64,000 nucleotides of DNA, from contig NZ_SWCJ01000003.1 of NCBI RefSeq assembly GCF_005116665.1, positions 62,001 through 126,000 on the forward strand, in the 5' to 3' direction. The notes under the pieces were generated by a model. It was not told where the DNA came from, did not search any database, and saw only the letters and a program-made list of their open reading frames with translations. The stretch's first letter is position 1; each line of letters starts with the position of its first letter. The position numbers and the translations under genes were made by a program. Below are positions 1 through 10,055 of the stretch, one piece after another. This DNA comes from Ferrimonas aestuarii (GTDB taxonomy: Bacteria > Pseudomonadota > Gammaproteobacteria > Enterobacterales > Shewanellaceae).

Positions 1-77
1 CTTAAGTGACACGACAAAGCTTGCACTGCATAAGGTCGGTACCGACTAACAATAACAATCGTCCAAGGAAGAACCAC

Positions 78-2957
78 ATGAGAACAGTACCAATCAAACT
101 CATCGCCTTAAGCATCGCTTTTGCTTTGGGGGGCTGCAGTCCATCCACCCCAGAATCTGGGCAATCTGTAGCGCCAACTCAAGCCGCTGTGGCCGAAGTA
201 AAAAAAAGCCAAAATGATTCCCGTCTGTATCGAAGCGTTCAATTAGATAACGGCATTCAAGTGGTTCTGGTTTCCGACCCAGAAACCGAAAAGTCCGCCG
301 CCGCCCTGAGCGTAGGCGTTGGCTCCTTCAATGAGCCCAAAGCATTTGGAGGCTTAGCCCACTACCTAGAACACATGCTGTTTATGGGCACCAAAAGTTT
401 CCCTGAAGTAGGCGAGTATTCCGATTTCATTAGCCGCAATGGCGGCTCACAGAACGCCTACACCGCCAACGATCACACCAACTACATGGTGGCCGTGAAC
501 AATAACGCCTACGACGAAGCGCTGGCTCGCTTCTCAGGCTTTTTCCATGAAGCCATTTTGGATCCCACCTACTCAGACAAAGAGCGTAATGCGGTGCACT
601 CAGAGTGGACCATGAAGGGACCAAACGATTATGTGATCATGGGAGAACTTGAAGGACTGACACTCAACCCTGCCCACCCTAATGCCAATTTTAGTTGGGG
701 TAACCTGGAATCACTGGCTGATCATGGTGAGCTAAAACTTCAAGACCAGCTGGAGAAGTTCTATCACGATTACTACTCAGCCAACTTGATGAAAGCGGCG
801 ATGATCAGCAGTTTGCCGCTGGATGATATGGAATCGTTGGCCAAAAAACACTTTGGAAAGATTCCAAACAAAGAGGTCACAAAGCCTGAAGTCACCGTCG
901 CTGCGGCCCGCCAGCAAGACAAAAACAAGCTGGTGCGTTATAAGCCGCAAACCGAACTCAAGCAGCTGCAGGTTCAGTTCACCATCGACAACAACCACAA
1001 CCAGTTTGCTGTTAAGCCTAATCAGTACATCAGCTACTTACTCGGCAGCGAGATGCCTGGCACCCTCTCTTCCACCCTGCGAGATCTGGGGCTGGCTGAA
1101 AACCTATACGCCTTTGCCGACGCCGATGCCTATGGCACTCAAGGAAGCTTCTCCATCTATGTGGATCTAACCGAGAAAGGCTTAGCTCAACGGGAACTGA
1201 TCACCGGCGCCATCTTCCAATACATCGACCTGATAAAGAAAGATGGCGTAGACCCACGCTTCTACAAAGAGATAAGCCAGAGCTTAGCCAATGAGTTTCG
1301 CTTCTTAGAAAAGGTCAATGACTACCAATACGCCATGGGAATTGCTGCTGAACTGCAGTATTTCGAGCCCCAATACGTATTGAGCAATGCCTACGAATAC
1401 CAACAGTTTGATGCCAATGCCATCCATCAGGTCTTGGATCAGCTGTCACTGGAAAATGCCAACGTCTGGTACGTCGATCAAGGCCAGCAAGTCGATACCG
1501 ACATGACCTATTTTGCCGGTCAATACAAAGTGGAGCCCATCGGCAGCGAGCGCAATCAATCTTGGTTGGCTGCCGATGATGCCATCACCCTGTCGCTGCC
1601 AGCCATCAACAACTTGATGCCGGAGCAGTTTGATCTTGTTGCCGCCACACACTCCACCCCAGAGAAGCTGGTCGATAACGAGGAGGTGGAGATCTACCTG
1701 ACCCACTCAACCCGGTTCCAGCAACCAAAAGGGATGATCTCCCTGCAGCTGAATACCGGTTTCGACAAGCTGTCGCCTCAGCACCAAGCGATGGCGGCGT
1801 TAACCAACATGGGCTGGCAACAGTCATTAATGACCTTATCCAATGCCGCCAGCGAAGCGGGTATGAACCTGAGTGCCGAAGTTGACGCCGGAGTGAGCGT
1901 CAGTGTCAGCGGTTTTACCGACAAACAACCTGAGCTGCTCACCTCTCTGCTTACTCAATTGATGGAGTATCGGGTTACTCCTGAGGAGCTCGCGAACCTG
2001 AAGGCAAGCTACGTTGCGGATATTCGGAGCATGGAACAGCAGATGGTTCTCAACCAACTGTTCCCCGCATTCAGTCAGTTAATCTACCAAGACAGCGCGT
2101 CCAATAACGCCTTATTGAACAGCGTCGATGCCATCACCGTGGCGTCGTTAACCCAGTTCCAGCAACAGCTTTTGGCTCAAGGTAAGCCTCGGGTCTTCGC
2201 CTTTGGCAACTACGGGCCTAAGCCACTGACCGAGCTGGTTTCCAAGGCTCGAAGCATCTTGCCAACCGAGCGCCATCAAGACCCGTTCTACTTCAGCCCC
2301 ATGGTCGCCATGGACGCGAAAGCCCCCATCAACTGGTCTCAGCAGATCAAAATGCACGACTCAGCACTGCTGGACACGCAGTTGGCACCTCTGGATGTGA
2401 ATGAGTACGCGGCGTCTCTGGTTCTGAAAAAGCTGGTCAGCCCGGCGATTTTCACTCAACTGCGCAGTGAAGAGCAGCTCGGCTACGCCGTAGGCTTCTT
2501 TAACCAAGCCATGCGCGAACACCTGTTGTTGGGGATCTACATTCAGTCCCCCGTCAAAGGCCCAAGAGAGCTGATGGCGCGCTTTAATGATTTTCGGATG
2601 AACTTCAATAAAGCCCTATCAGAAACCTCAGCGGAAGAGTTTACTCAGGTGCGTGATACGGTGTTGGTGGATCTGACTCAGCCACCGAAAAACCTGCGTG
2701 AAGAAGCCTCGGATATGGTTGCAGATTGGAATCAGCGCAAGCTCAGCTTCGACAGCAAAACCAAGTTGGTTAATGCAGTCAATGCGGTCACGCTCAAAGA
2801 CGTTCAAGCGCTTTACAGCAAGTACCTTCAGGGTAGCGACATGAATCGCGTTGTTGTTCAGATGCGAGGGGATGCCTTTAAGGAAACCTCATTTGCCGAG
2901 TTTGACAACCAAACCCGCGTCGCCGACCTAGATAGCTTCCAGCGCCTGTCTCTGTAA
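78..2957 (+). CDS. M16 (insulinase/pitrilysin-type) zinc protease lipoprotein
   Basis: A 959-residue M16 metallopeptidase. The inverted zinc motif HYLEH lies at residues 95-99 and a downstream ERNAVHSE segment supplies the distal glutamate region. Length and the four-lobed layout fit protease III (pitrilysin). I chose ATG 78 over an in-frame GTG at 6 because AAGGA lies just upstream and the N-terminus then reads as a lipoprotein signal ending in ALGGC. It should be a periplasm-facing lipoprotein degrading peptides. E. coli pitrilysin is periplasmic but not lipidated, so anchoring is a difference. It is a single gene ending in a strong hairpin. The substrate is unknown. Confidence 0.9.
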   Translation: MRTVPIKLIALSIAFALGGCSPSTPESGQSVAPTQAAVAEVKKSQNDSRLYRSVQLDNGIQVVLVSDPETEKSAAALSVGVGSFNEPKAFGGLAHYLEHMLFMGTKSFPEVGEYSDFISRNGGSQNAYTANDHTNYMVAVNNNAYDEALARFSGFFHEAILDPTYSDKERNAVHSEWTMKGPNDYVIMGELEGLTLNPAHPNANFSWGNLESLADHGELKLQDQLEKFYHDYYSANLMKAAMISSLPLDDMESLAKKHFGKIPNKEVTKPEVTVAAARQQDKNKLVRYKPQTELKQLQVQFTIDNNHNQFAVKPNQYISYLLGSEMPGTLSSTLRDLGLAENLYAFADADAYGTQGSFSIYVDLTEKGLAQRELITGAIFQYIDLIKKDGVDPRFYKEISQSLANEFRFLEKVNDYQYAMGIAAELQYFEPQYVLSNAYEYQQFDANAIHQVLDQLSLENANVWYVDQGQQVDTDMTYFAGQYKVEPIGSERNQSWLAADDAITLSLPAINNLMPEQFDLVAATHSTPEKLVDNEEVEIYLTHSTRFQQPKGMISLQLNTGFDKLSPQHQAMAALTNMGWQQSLMTLSNAASEAGMNLSAEVDAGVSVSVSGFTDKQPELLTSLLTQLMEYRVTPEELANLKASYVADIRSMEQQMVLNQLFPAFSQLIYQDSASNNALLNSVDAITVASLTQFQQQLLAQGKPRVFAFGNYGPKPLTELVSKARSILPTERHQDPFYFSPMVAMDAKAPINWSQQIKMHDSALLDTQLAPLDVNEYAASLVLKKLVSPAIFTQLRSEEQLGYAVGFFNQAMREHLLLGIYIQSPVKGPRELMARFNDFRMNFNKALSETSAEEFTQVRDTVLVDLTQPPKNLREEASDMVADWNQRKLSFDSKTKLVNAVNAVTLKDVQALYSKYLQGSDMNRVVVQMRGDAFKETSFAEFDNQTRVADLDSFQRLSL

Positions 2958-2974
2958 GCGCTCATCGAAACCAC

Positions 2975-3000
2975 AAAACCCAGCCAATCGGCTGGGTTTT
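2975..3000. terminator. Bidirectional intrinsic terminator
   Basis: A perfect 11-bp stem (AAAACCCAGCC / GGCTGGGTTTT) with a 4-base loop lies between two convergent genes. T-runs on both strands suit termination of the M16 protease from the left and the TonB receptor from the right. Confidence 0.9.
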
Positions 3001-3021
3001 GTCATTCGTCACGCAATAACC

Positions 3022-5283
3022 TTAGAAGTTGTAGCGTAAATTGACACTCAAATGGCGACCGGGCTGGGTCAGATCCTCTTCACTGGTTCCGAAGGAATCT
3101 AATAGGAATTTAGATTGGCCAGCCACATCCGCATATTCGACGTACTCCTTATCAAACAGGTTGTACACCCCGGCACGCAGCATCAAATTATCGGTCAACT
3201 CCTTGCCGTAAGTCAGATCAACCACCGCATACCCCGGCGTGTTGTAGACGCTGTTCATAAACTTAAAGGGATCGCTTGGGTCTTCAATGATGTCCAGATC
3301 GGTGGTGCGGTCCATCTTAGCCGCAAAGCGAGTAACCAGATTAAAATCGCCCACTTCACTCGTAAGCATCATGCCCACAGCCCCTTTCATTGGACTGATG
3401 GTATTGAGGTAGTCGCCATCGCCGTCTTCACCATAGGTGTAGGCCAGATTTCCCCACACCTTCAGATCATCGGTTAGCCAATGACTGGCCTGAATTTCGG
3501 CCCCGTACATGGTGACTTCATCCACATTGACGTATTCATACACCAATTCACCAATGCCCATGCCGCAGCCCGCCGCACTGCCGCGACACTCCACATAACG
3601 CCAATCGATGTAGTCTTTGGCCTGAATGTAGAACAGAGTCAGCTCGTAATCGGTATCTTGATGATTACCGCGAACGCCAATCTCATAGGTATGGCTGGAT
3701 TCAGACTCAAGATCGTAGTTGGCTTGAACCAATACGTCGGTGGTTGGCCCTGCTGGCACATAGAGCTCGCCCCATTTCTGATCTGGAGTCGGCATCTTAT
3801 AGCCGTACGCGTATTGAGCATACACATTCACTTTATCGGTCAGAGCATAAACCGCCCCCAACTTGGGTGATAAAAAGTCTTCGCTCATGCTGTCAAAATC
3901 AGACAACTCAAAATCATCACGGTCGCCAATGGCGTTCTGGGCCTGCTCGGCATCCGGATCGTTTTTGAAATAGTCGTAACGCAAGCCAGCAACTAGGTTT
4001 AGCTTGCCGTCCATCAAGCTGATGTCATCTTGAACAAAGAAGCCCAGGCGCAAGCTTTCGGTATCAGGAAAGGCAAAAGGATGGCTGGTCTGCCACTGCA
4101 TCTCACAAGTCTTACCGGCGCCGAACCCGTCACACACTTCCACGCTGTTACGATACTCACGAGGTCGGCTCATCTCAGACTGTTCGATATCAAAGCCGTA
4201 GGTCAGGTTATGGGCGTAACGCTCATTGCCAATGTGTTTACCAAAGGTTGAGGTAAACCCGTAACGCTGCTCTTCAAAGTCATAATCACGGGTCTCAAAC
4301 AGATCGGCTCGGCTCCCTTGGTCATTGGCATTGCGGTACTCTCGCCACTCATTTTGATCGGTCAAACCGTAGTAGACCACCACATCCATGTTGTCGTGGG
4401 CAAAGGTGGTTTTATCAGAGCGAATGCGAATGGAGCCATTAAACACTTGGGTCTGGCGGTCATAATCGATCCATTCGTTGTCTTGCGGATCGCTGTCCTC
4501 ATCAAACTGATAACGATCCAATTGCTGATTCAGAAAATCCAGCGTCAGCTGCACATTGGTATGCTGGTTATAACGATACTTGGATTTAAACAGAATGCTG
4601 TCAGTGACCAAATCCGAATCGGGAAGCGTCTCATCATAGCTTTGCTGCTCTTCGCCGTCTCGACGCTGATACGCGATCAGGTTTTCAAAATCACCATAAG
4701 CTGCAGCGGCGGTAAAGCCAGCGAAAAATTCGTTGTTTACCCCTGCAAAGCCGGTGTTGACCGACGCATAGTGATCCTCACCTTGAAGGTAATCTGACGC
4801 ATCTTTGGTTTGCATCACCACCACGCCACCCAGAGCATCAGAGCCATAGATGGTGGAGGCTGCCGCTTTAACCACTTCGACCTGCTTCAACCCCTCAACT
4901 TCGGTCAGGCCTCGGCCGGTACCTTCCGCGCCAGGGCCCAGTGGTGAAGCGTACTGGTTGTTCACCCGCACGCCGTCTTTCACCATCATGACCCGATTAC
5001 CACCGATGCCACGAATGGTGACGGAAGTGGATTTGCCAGCCCCACCTTTAACATCCACCGCAGCCTCATTGCGGAACAGAGAGGCAAAGTCAGAGCTCAT
5101 ATTACGAGCGATCTCTTCCTCATCCATGACCACAACGGAGCCTGCCACGGTTTGCAGATTTTGCTCCAATCGTGAACCCGAGATCACGATCACTTCAGTG
5201 CTGTCACCGCTCGCTGCCATCGCTGGCAATGCCAATGCACTGCTCACCGCCAAACTCAGTAAGCTCAACCGATTGTTTTTCAT
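3022..5283 (-). CDS. TonB-dependent outer-membrane receptor (heme/siderophore-type)
   Basis: A 753-residue TonB-dependent receptor. A signal peptide (MKNNRLSLLSLAVSSALALP, cleavage near AMA) is followed by an N-terminal plug (TEVIVISGSRLEQ, then GIGGNRVMMVKDGVRV) and a 22-strand-type barrel ending in the usual aromatic residue (NLRYNF). The barrel segment YKMPTPDQKW followed by NYDLESE resembles the FRAP/NPNL region of heme/haemoglobin receptors, so heme or an iron chelate is the likely ligand. That is inference; no convincing heme-binding histidine pair was identified. The start at 5283 was chosen over an upstream in-frame start at 5442 because of the signal peptide. A Fur-like palindrome sits 39 bp upstream. 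Confidence 0.88.
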   Translation of the reverse strand: MKNNRLSLLSLAVSSALALPAMAASGDSTEVIVISGSRLEQNLQTVAGSVVVMDEEEIARNMSSDFASLFRNEAAVDVKGGAGKSTSVTIRGIGGNRVMMVKDGVRVNNQYASPLGPGAEGTGRGLTEVEGLKQVEVVKAAASTIYGSDALGGVVVMQTKDASDYLQGEDHYASVNTGFAGVNNEFFAGFTAAAAYGDFENLIAYQRRDGEEQQSYDETLPDSDLVTDSILFKSKYRYNQHTNVQLTLDFLNQQLDRYQFDEDSDPQDNEWIDYDRQTQVFNGSIRIRSDKTTFAHDNMDVVVYYGLTDQNEWREYRNANDQGSRADLFETRDYDFEEQRYGFTSTFGKHIGNERYAHNLTYGFDIEQSEMSRPREYRNSVEVCDGFGAGKTCEMQWQTSHPFAFPDTESLRLGFFVQDDISLMDGKLNLVAGLRYDYFKNDPDAEQAQNAIGDRDDFELSDFDSMSEDFLSPKLGAVYALTDKVNVYAQYAYGYKMPTPDQKWGELYVPAGPTTDVLVQANYDLESESSHTYEIGVRGNHQDTDYELTLFYIQAKDYIDWRYVECRGSAAGCGMGIGELVYEYVNVDEVTMYGAEIQASHWLTDDLKVWGNLAYTYGEDGDGDYLNTISPMKGAVGMMLTSEVGDFNLVTRFAAKMDRTTDLDIIEDPSDPFKFMNSVYNTPGYAVVDLTYGKELTDNLMLRAGVYNLFDKEYVEYADVAGQSKFLLDSFGTSEEDLTQPGRHLSVNLRYNF

Positions 5284-5321
5284 TACGCTTCGCCTAAATG
5301 GTGTTGAAAACCACCTTCCAT

Positions 5322-5336
5322 TGAGAATGATTCTCA
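5322..5336. promoter_or_regulatory. Fur box candidate
   Basis: TGAGAATGATTCTCA is a perfect 7-1-7 inverted repeat resembling the Fur consensus. It lies 39-53 bp upstream of the TonB receptor start, where it would overlap the promoter. Iron repression of the receptor is inferred. Confidence 0.75.
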
Positions 5337-5528
5337 CTAAAGGACCAATTAGGGCGAGATTAAAACACAGCAATCGGACAATAAAGGTGCGCAAGATCGA
5401 GTTTTTAGCCACATTAACTTTACTAACAACACCTTTTAACAACGCCTATTAAAAGCAGAAAACAGGCCGCAAAAAATATGAACGAAAAAGATTCAAAATC
5501 GTGGTTTTTATCAACACATAAATAGAAA

Positions 5529-5551
5529 AAAGGCGGGATTAACCCGCCTTT
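5529..5551. terminator. Intrinsic terminator
   Basis: A 9-bp stem (AAAGGCGGG / CCCGCCTTT) around a 5-base loop lies 22 bp downstream of the RelA/SpoT-fold gene stop. The A-run on the left gives a T-tract on the minus strand, so it terminates the leftward gene. Confidence 0.85.
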
Positions 5552-5572
5552 AAATGAAACTGAGTTGTGACG

Positions 5573-6340
5573 TTAGCCAAATTGTTGAGGCTGAGCGAGC
5601 TCAATTTGAGCCCACTGCTGCTGATAGAGCTGAGTCGATTGCTGCTTCAACTTAGCAATACGAGCGGTTTCAAATTCGCTCAGCTGTCGTTGTTGTTGCT
5701 CTGCCAAACGTTCAATCTGTTGAATATCGGTATAGATTTTGTGCTCAGGGCCACTTTTGATGGCAGCAATGTCACTAAGATGGATTTGCACCTCGGCAAC
5801 CAACTGGGTTTCCGGCAAAGTCACTAAGACGTTGAGATCCCGATAACCATTGGCCTTGGGGTTTTGAAAACGATTTTTAACTTGTTGAATCTGTCCCTGC
5901 TGCTGCAGAGTTTGATACGCCCGAACCACGCCCTCTACGTCATTCGCAATAATGGTGGTTCTGGCCAGATCCGTTAGTGCAGTAACGTCTCCGTTGAATT
6001 TGGATGCCACTTTGGCCTTAGCTCGTTCACGGCTTTTGATATTCGGTACGCTGGCTTCGGTGCCTGAAAGAAACGCCACTTTGTGAGTCAGCATCGCCAA
6101 CTCCTGCTGAGCCTGTTCGGCTTGTGCGTATAGATTTTCGAAGTCGCTGATCGGTTGTTGTACCTGGCTGCTGTCATGGCTAATGGCCATCAACTCGGGC
6201 AACCCTTTGGCGGCTCGATTCTGTCGTTCTAGTTTTGGTAGGTCGCCGGAGGCGGCGGTCAAGGATAACGGGGAGGCTGCTTGAACGGGGGATTGACCCA
6301 CCATCAGCAACATTAGAGCGGTTTTTAAGAACTTACCCAT
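5573..6340 (-). CDS. Exported protein with RelA/SpoT nucleotidyltransferase fold
   Basis: A 255-residue protein with an N-terminal signal peptide (MGKFLKTALMLLMVGQSPVQ, cleavage near AAS) and a single RelA/SpoT-type domain at about 85-195. Family landmarks are visible: basic KSRERAKAKV (102-111), DLARTT with D124, VKNRF (154-158), NGYRDL with Y166 and EVQIH with E183. These correspond to the aspartate, tyrosine and glutamate of (p)ppGpp synthetase sites. A glutamine-rich coiled-coil-like tail follows (about 203-250). There is no hydrolase, TGS or ACT domain. Cytosolic alarmone synthetases lack export signals, so the periplasmic or secreted location is odd. Activity and substrate are unknown; a non-catalytic or toxin-like role is possible. 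Confidence 0.75.
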   Translation of the reverse strand: MGKFLKTALMLLMVGQSPVQAASPLSLTAASGDLPKLERQNRAAKGLPELMAISHDSSQVQQPISDFENLYAQAEQAQQELAMLTHKVAFLSGTEASVPNIKSRERAKAKVASKFNGDVTALTDLARTTIIANDVEGVVRAYQTLQQQGQIQQVKNRFQNPKANGYRDLNVLVTLPETQLVAEVQIHLSDIAAIKSGPEHKIYTDIQQIERLAEQQQRQLSEFETARIAKLKQQSTQLYQQQWAQIELAQPQQFG

Positions 6341-6546
6341 GTAGTCTCCTCATGCAGAAAAGGCCAATGTGGCCCTACAACATCTGTCGGGGCGCGACAG
6401 GCATTTTTCAATGGCGGCAAATGTAAGCGTACGTAAATCTGCTTCTTTTGCTGCCACATAAGGTGGGATAAGCCGTTACAGCAAGGGTTCCAGCGAGCCA
6501 GCCACAATGTGACCGGCCGCACACTTTATAAAAGTTAAAAAATCGA

Positions 6547-8457
6547 CTAACTCAATCTAAACTGAGCAACTACCTCGTTGAAGCCTTGGTTTGCTTTAGC
6601 CAACGCTTGAGACTCATCCACCACAGCGCGGTCATTCTCTTCTAACTGCTGAGCCAACTGAGCAATGGCAGTCATATTACCGGCGACCTCATTGCTGACG
6701 CAGCTTTGCTGCTCAGTAGCCGTTGCGATTTGGCCATTGAGATCATTGATGTGGGCAACCTTTTCGGCAATCTCTTTCAGCTCACCGGCGACTTCAGAGG
6801 TGCGCTCTGTGGCGTCATCACAGCTGGTTCGAGTGCGCCCCATCGATTCAATCGCTTTTTCCGAGCCCTGACGAAGCTTAAGCAAACTCTGCTCAATTTC
6901 CGCAGTACTGGTTCGTGTTCTTCCCGCCAGCGCCCGCACTTCGTCGGCGACCACGGCAAAGCCTCGGCCCTGCTCTCCAGCCCGAGCCGCCTCAATGGCA
7001 GCATTGAGAGCCAACAAGTTGGTTTGATCGGCAATCTCACTGATGGTCTGAATGATGTCGGTAATGGTCGAGGTGTCCCGCTCAATCTCAGCAATGTTAT
7101 CCGCGGTACGGCTTATCTCTTCAACCAGTTGAGACACCGAGCTGGTTGCTTGACCGACGGCCATCTCAGAACGGCCAACGAGATCATGGGTAACCTGAGT
7201 AAAACTGGAAGCCGAGTTGGTATTGCCAGCCACATCAGAAGAGGTGGCACTGAGCTCTTGAACTGCCGAAACCACCTGCTCGGTTTCACTGCGATGAGAG
7301 GCAATCAGCTGATGGTTTTCAGTGCTTTGCTGTTGTAGCGCTTGGATACTACGGCCAATCTCTTCGGAATGGCCGCTGAGGCTAAGCATCAACTCCTGCA
7401 AGCGAGCAATGAATCGATTCACGCCTTGGGAGATTTTGGCCAGATCATCCTCACCGCTAACCTCTAAACGTCGAGTCAAGTCCGCATTGCCTTTGGTTAA
7501 ATCTTCCACCATCTCACGTAACTGCAATACCGGACGGTACAGGTAATTCAGAACCACGACCGCCAGCACCATGCCGATCGCCAACATGACTATCGACGTC
7601 ACCACCGCCTTGAAGGCCGCACTTTCCAGCTCCGCGTAAGCAAACGACTTCTCGGCAGCAAACACCAAGTGCCAACGCTTGCCATCCACCAGCTGGATGT
7701 CGCTGACGTAGGCCAGCTTATCAATGCCATTGAGTTGATATTCAGTTCGGCCGCTCTGCTTTTGATCGATGAACTGCTTAAGCTGACCCAGACCAGCTTC
7801 CGTCAATTGAGCGCCGCTCTTTAGATCTGCAGAGCTGGATGCCAACACGGTGCCAGCATCATCAACAATAAAGCTAACCACGCCAGCCAAACTCACGTCC
7901 GTCACCGTTTGCTGCAAAATACCTAAGCCGATATCACCAGATAACACTCCGTCACCGAGATCCAACACCACTGAGATAACCGGTTTGCCGGTAACCACAT
8001 CGGTATAGATATCGGTAAGAGTGCCTGTCGGCGTCGTTCGCCCTAGTTTGTACCAACCTCGAGTTCTGGCATCATACTGAGCCGGATCGGCCACACCGTC
8101 CGTCCAAACCTCATCGTCTGCGGCGCTGGCAAAGGAGGTGCCATCTTCAAAGGAAAAATAGATAGAGTAAAGATCCAACGCATCCGTAGACAGGCGAGCC
8201 GTTTCGGCATATCGACCATCTAGCTCACCTCGTCGATAGTAATCGGCGATGGCCAGCACACCGTGGGCTTTAGCCTGGAACCAGCTCTCAATTGATTTCG
8301 CCGCTTCTTCGGTCTCAGTACTCATCCAGCGATCAACTTGCATGTGGGTGCTGGATTTGAGGTTGAGATAACCAATCAAGTTACTGGAACAGAGGCAAAA
8401 CGCGACCAGAAGGATGATGTAGGCGGTAATGGTTTTTTTTAACCCAAGGCGGTGCAC
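6547..8457 (-). CDS. Methyl-accepting chemotaxis protein with dCache_1 sensor
   Basis: A 636-residue chemoreceptor: a transmembrane helix near the N-terminus, a periplasmic double-Cache domain, a second helix, a HAMP region ([16 protein letters not shown] onward) and a long signalling domain with the hairpin tip [20 protein letters not shown]. In the sensor, YDARTRGWY followed by DIYTD and SGDIGL matches the published amino-acid-binding dCache_1 signature (R, W, Y, Y, D), so an amino-acid ligand is a reasonable inference. GTG 8457 with GGAG six bases upstream gives a normal chemoreceptor N-terminus. An upstream in-frame TTG at 8565 would add 36 atypical residues. No chemotaxis partner gene is adjacent. 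Confidence 0.9.
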   Translation of the reverse strand: MHRLGLKKTITAYIILLVAFCLCSSNLIGYLNLKSSTHMQVDRWMSTETEEAAKSIESWFQAKAHGVLAIADYYRRGELDGRYAETARLSTDALDLYSIYFSFEDGTSFASAADDEVWTDGVADPAQYDARTRGWYKLGRTTPTGTLTDIYTDVVTGKPVISVVLDLGDGVLSGDIGLGILQQTVTDVSLAGVVSFIVDDAGTVLASSSADLKSGAQLTEAGLGQLKQFIDQKQSGRTEYQLNGIDKLAYVSDIQLVDGKRWHLVFAAEKSFAYAELESAAFKAVVTSIVMLAIGMVLAVVVLNYLYRPVLQLREMVEDLTKGNADLTRRLEVSGEDDLAKISQGVNRFIARLQELMLSLSGHSEEIGRSIQALQQQSTENHQLIASHRSETEQVVSAVQELSATSSDVAGNTNSASSFTQVTHDLVGRSEMAVGQATSSVSQLVEEISRTADNIAEIERDTSTITDIIQTISEIADQTNLLALNAAIEAARAGEQGRGFAVVADEVRALAGRTRTSTAEIEQSLLKLRQGSEKAIESMGRTRTSCDDATERTSEVAGELKEIAEKVAHINDLNGQIATATEQQSCVSNEVAGNMTAIAQLAQQLEENDRAVVDESQALAKANQGFNEVVAQFRLS

Positions 8458-8679
8458 GGAGGACTCCAGAAGACTGAACAATATTTGTTCATGCTTATAC
8501 CCTTGGAACCGATTCCAAACAGTGAGTGCAAGCGACTCCCGAAAAAGCTTGACCAACCCAATCAAAAACTGTGATTAATGAGCAAGTTAAACCAAATGGA
8601 ACAATAAAAGCCATGAATAATCGCAAGCGAATCAGGCTCGCGAACGAGCCTGAGTAAGGACAAATTTGAAGGGTAACTC

Positions 8680-9342
8680 CTAGCCGCCGGTCTTAAAAAA
8701 CAACTGGCTGAATGGGTTGAGTGCTCTTGCAATGCCGGAGGTGAATTGCAATGGTGCATCGATAGCCGCAAGGCAAAGACACCCCTGCTCCGACACGGGG
8801 GTATGCTCCAACTCACCGTCGGTTCTCACCAGCTCCCCAGGTCCGTAATGGCCATTTTCATCGCTGAAGCTACCGTCAAGGACTAAGGTCCACTCCAGCC
8901 CTTTGTGCGTATGCTGAGCAATGCTGCCGCCGGGCTCCATGTAGATGAAATTGAGCTGGTAGTCTTGGTCGTGATCGCGAATCGGCGCGCTCCACAGCTT
9001 GTTGACAATACGGGTCCAGCTGCCAGTGCGTTGCACCAGCTCATTCAGGTGGGGCGGTAAACTGAACTCTCGCCCTTGGAAACTGAGCGAGCTGTGACTC
9101 GGGGTGGATGGTTTAACCTCTACAGGTTCATCCAGCCGCTCCATCAGGGCAGAGAGGTCGTCGGCACCAAATACAGATTCGGTTTCCACTAAGCTCTGGG
9201 ATGCCAAATCTTGCTCCAATTGAAGCAGTTGCTGACGGCACTTGTCGCAATGATGGAGGTGCACCGCCACCATGATGGATTGCACATCATCCAGCGCGCC
9301 GTCGGCATGCAGTTTCAACTGCTCGTAGGTTGGGTGCATCAT
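8680..9342 (-). CDS. chrR: ChrR-type zinc anti-sigma factor with cupin domain
   Basis: A 220-residue anti-sigma factor. The N-terminal zinc-binding anti-sigma domain shows H12 and the HxxxCxxC motif (H28, C32, C35). The C-terminal half is a cupin with the metal-type pattern HTHKGLEW and a later EHTP. In Rhodobacter the homologous ChrR holds the ECF sigma factor until singlet oxygen or peroxides act on the cupin domain. It overlaps the sigma gene by 4 bp (ATGA), the standard arrangement for co-translated sigma/anti-sigma pairs. Confidence in the family is high; the inducing signal here is inferred. Confidence 0.88.
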   Translation of the reverse strand: MMHPTYEQLKLHADGALDDVQSIMVAVHLHHCDKCRQQLLQLEQDLASQSLVETESVFGADDLSALMERLDEPVEVKPSTPSHSSLSFQGREFSLPPHLNELVQRTGSWTRIVNKLWSAPIRDHDQDYQLNFIYMEPGGSIAQHTHKGLEWTLVLDGSFSDENGHYGPGELVRTDGELEHTPVSEQGCLCLAAIDAPLQFTSGIARALNPFSQLFFKTGG

Positions 9343-10055
9343 TTTCGTTCCCCCTGTCGGCTCAGTTTGGTGGCCATCTTCTCCATGGCTAAGCGAAGAC
9401 GGCTCTTAATGGTCCCTACTGGCAGATCCAAAAATTCTGCGGCAGCTTGATGGCTCATCTCTTTCAGATAAACCAAGGTCACCACCTGTTTCTGAGCGTC
9501 TGGTAACAATGACAATAGCGTTTCAATCTGAGAGCGAGTGCAGCTTTGCTCCAATGCCTCAGACGCGCTTTGATTCTCGTCTACGGTTTCGGTGTACAGG
9601 GTATCAGCACTCACAAGCTGAGGCCGAGACAGTTTTTGGCGGCCGAGGTCGAAACAGCGATTACGAGCAATGGTATACACCCAAGTGGACACATTGCCAC
9701 GGTCAGCATCGAAGGAGTGCGCCTTTTGCCACACCGCCAGCAGCGTGTCTTGAGCCACCTCTTTGGCTAGCTGTTCCTCGCCAACCTTGGAGTAGCAAAA
9801 ACCATATAGTTTGTCGGCAAAATGATTAAACAATAAAGCGAACGCCTTTTTGTCTCGCTGGTTTGCCACGCGATTCATCGCCTCTCTGAGCGTCTGTGCA
9901 CTGAGAGTCGTACCCGCTGCTTGCGACATGCTAGATTCCCGATAAGCAGTTGCTCTTTTAGACGCCACCGTCTGCATCGTATCTTCCTTACTCGCACTGA
10001 GCTTTGCCATTGACGGTGACCATTCACCGTTCATTGTAATACGTTCAGTCAGCAT
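9339..10055 (-). CDS. ECF sigma factor (ECF11/RpoE-ChrR type)
   Basis: A 238-residue group IV sigma factor. Region 2 (FNHFADKLYGFCYSKVG to STWVYTIARNRCFDL) and region 4 (LLPDAQKQVVTLVYL to VGTIKSRLRLAMEKM) are both complete, with no sigma-3. About 60 N-terminal residues precede region 2, so a later start (the methionine of MSQAAG) is possible. ATG 10055 overlaps the stop of the LON gene (TAATG), suggesting translational coupling. With its ChrR partner it should direct a photo-oxidative/singlet-oxygen response; the divergent operon is a likely target. Confidence 0.88.
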   Translation of the reverse strand: MLTERITMNGEWSPSMAKLSASKEDTMQTVASKRATAYRESSMSQAAGTTLSAQTLREAMNRVANQRDKKAFALLFNHFADKLYGFCYSKVGEEQLAKEVAQDTLLAVWQKAHSFDADRGNVSTWVYTIARNRCFDLGRQKLSRPQLVSADTLYTETVDENQSASEALEQSCTRSQIETLLSLLPDAQKQVVTLVYLKEMSHQAAAEFLDLPVGTIKSRLRLAMEKMATKLSRQGERK

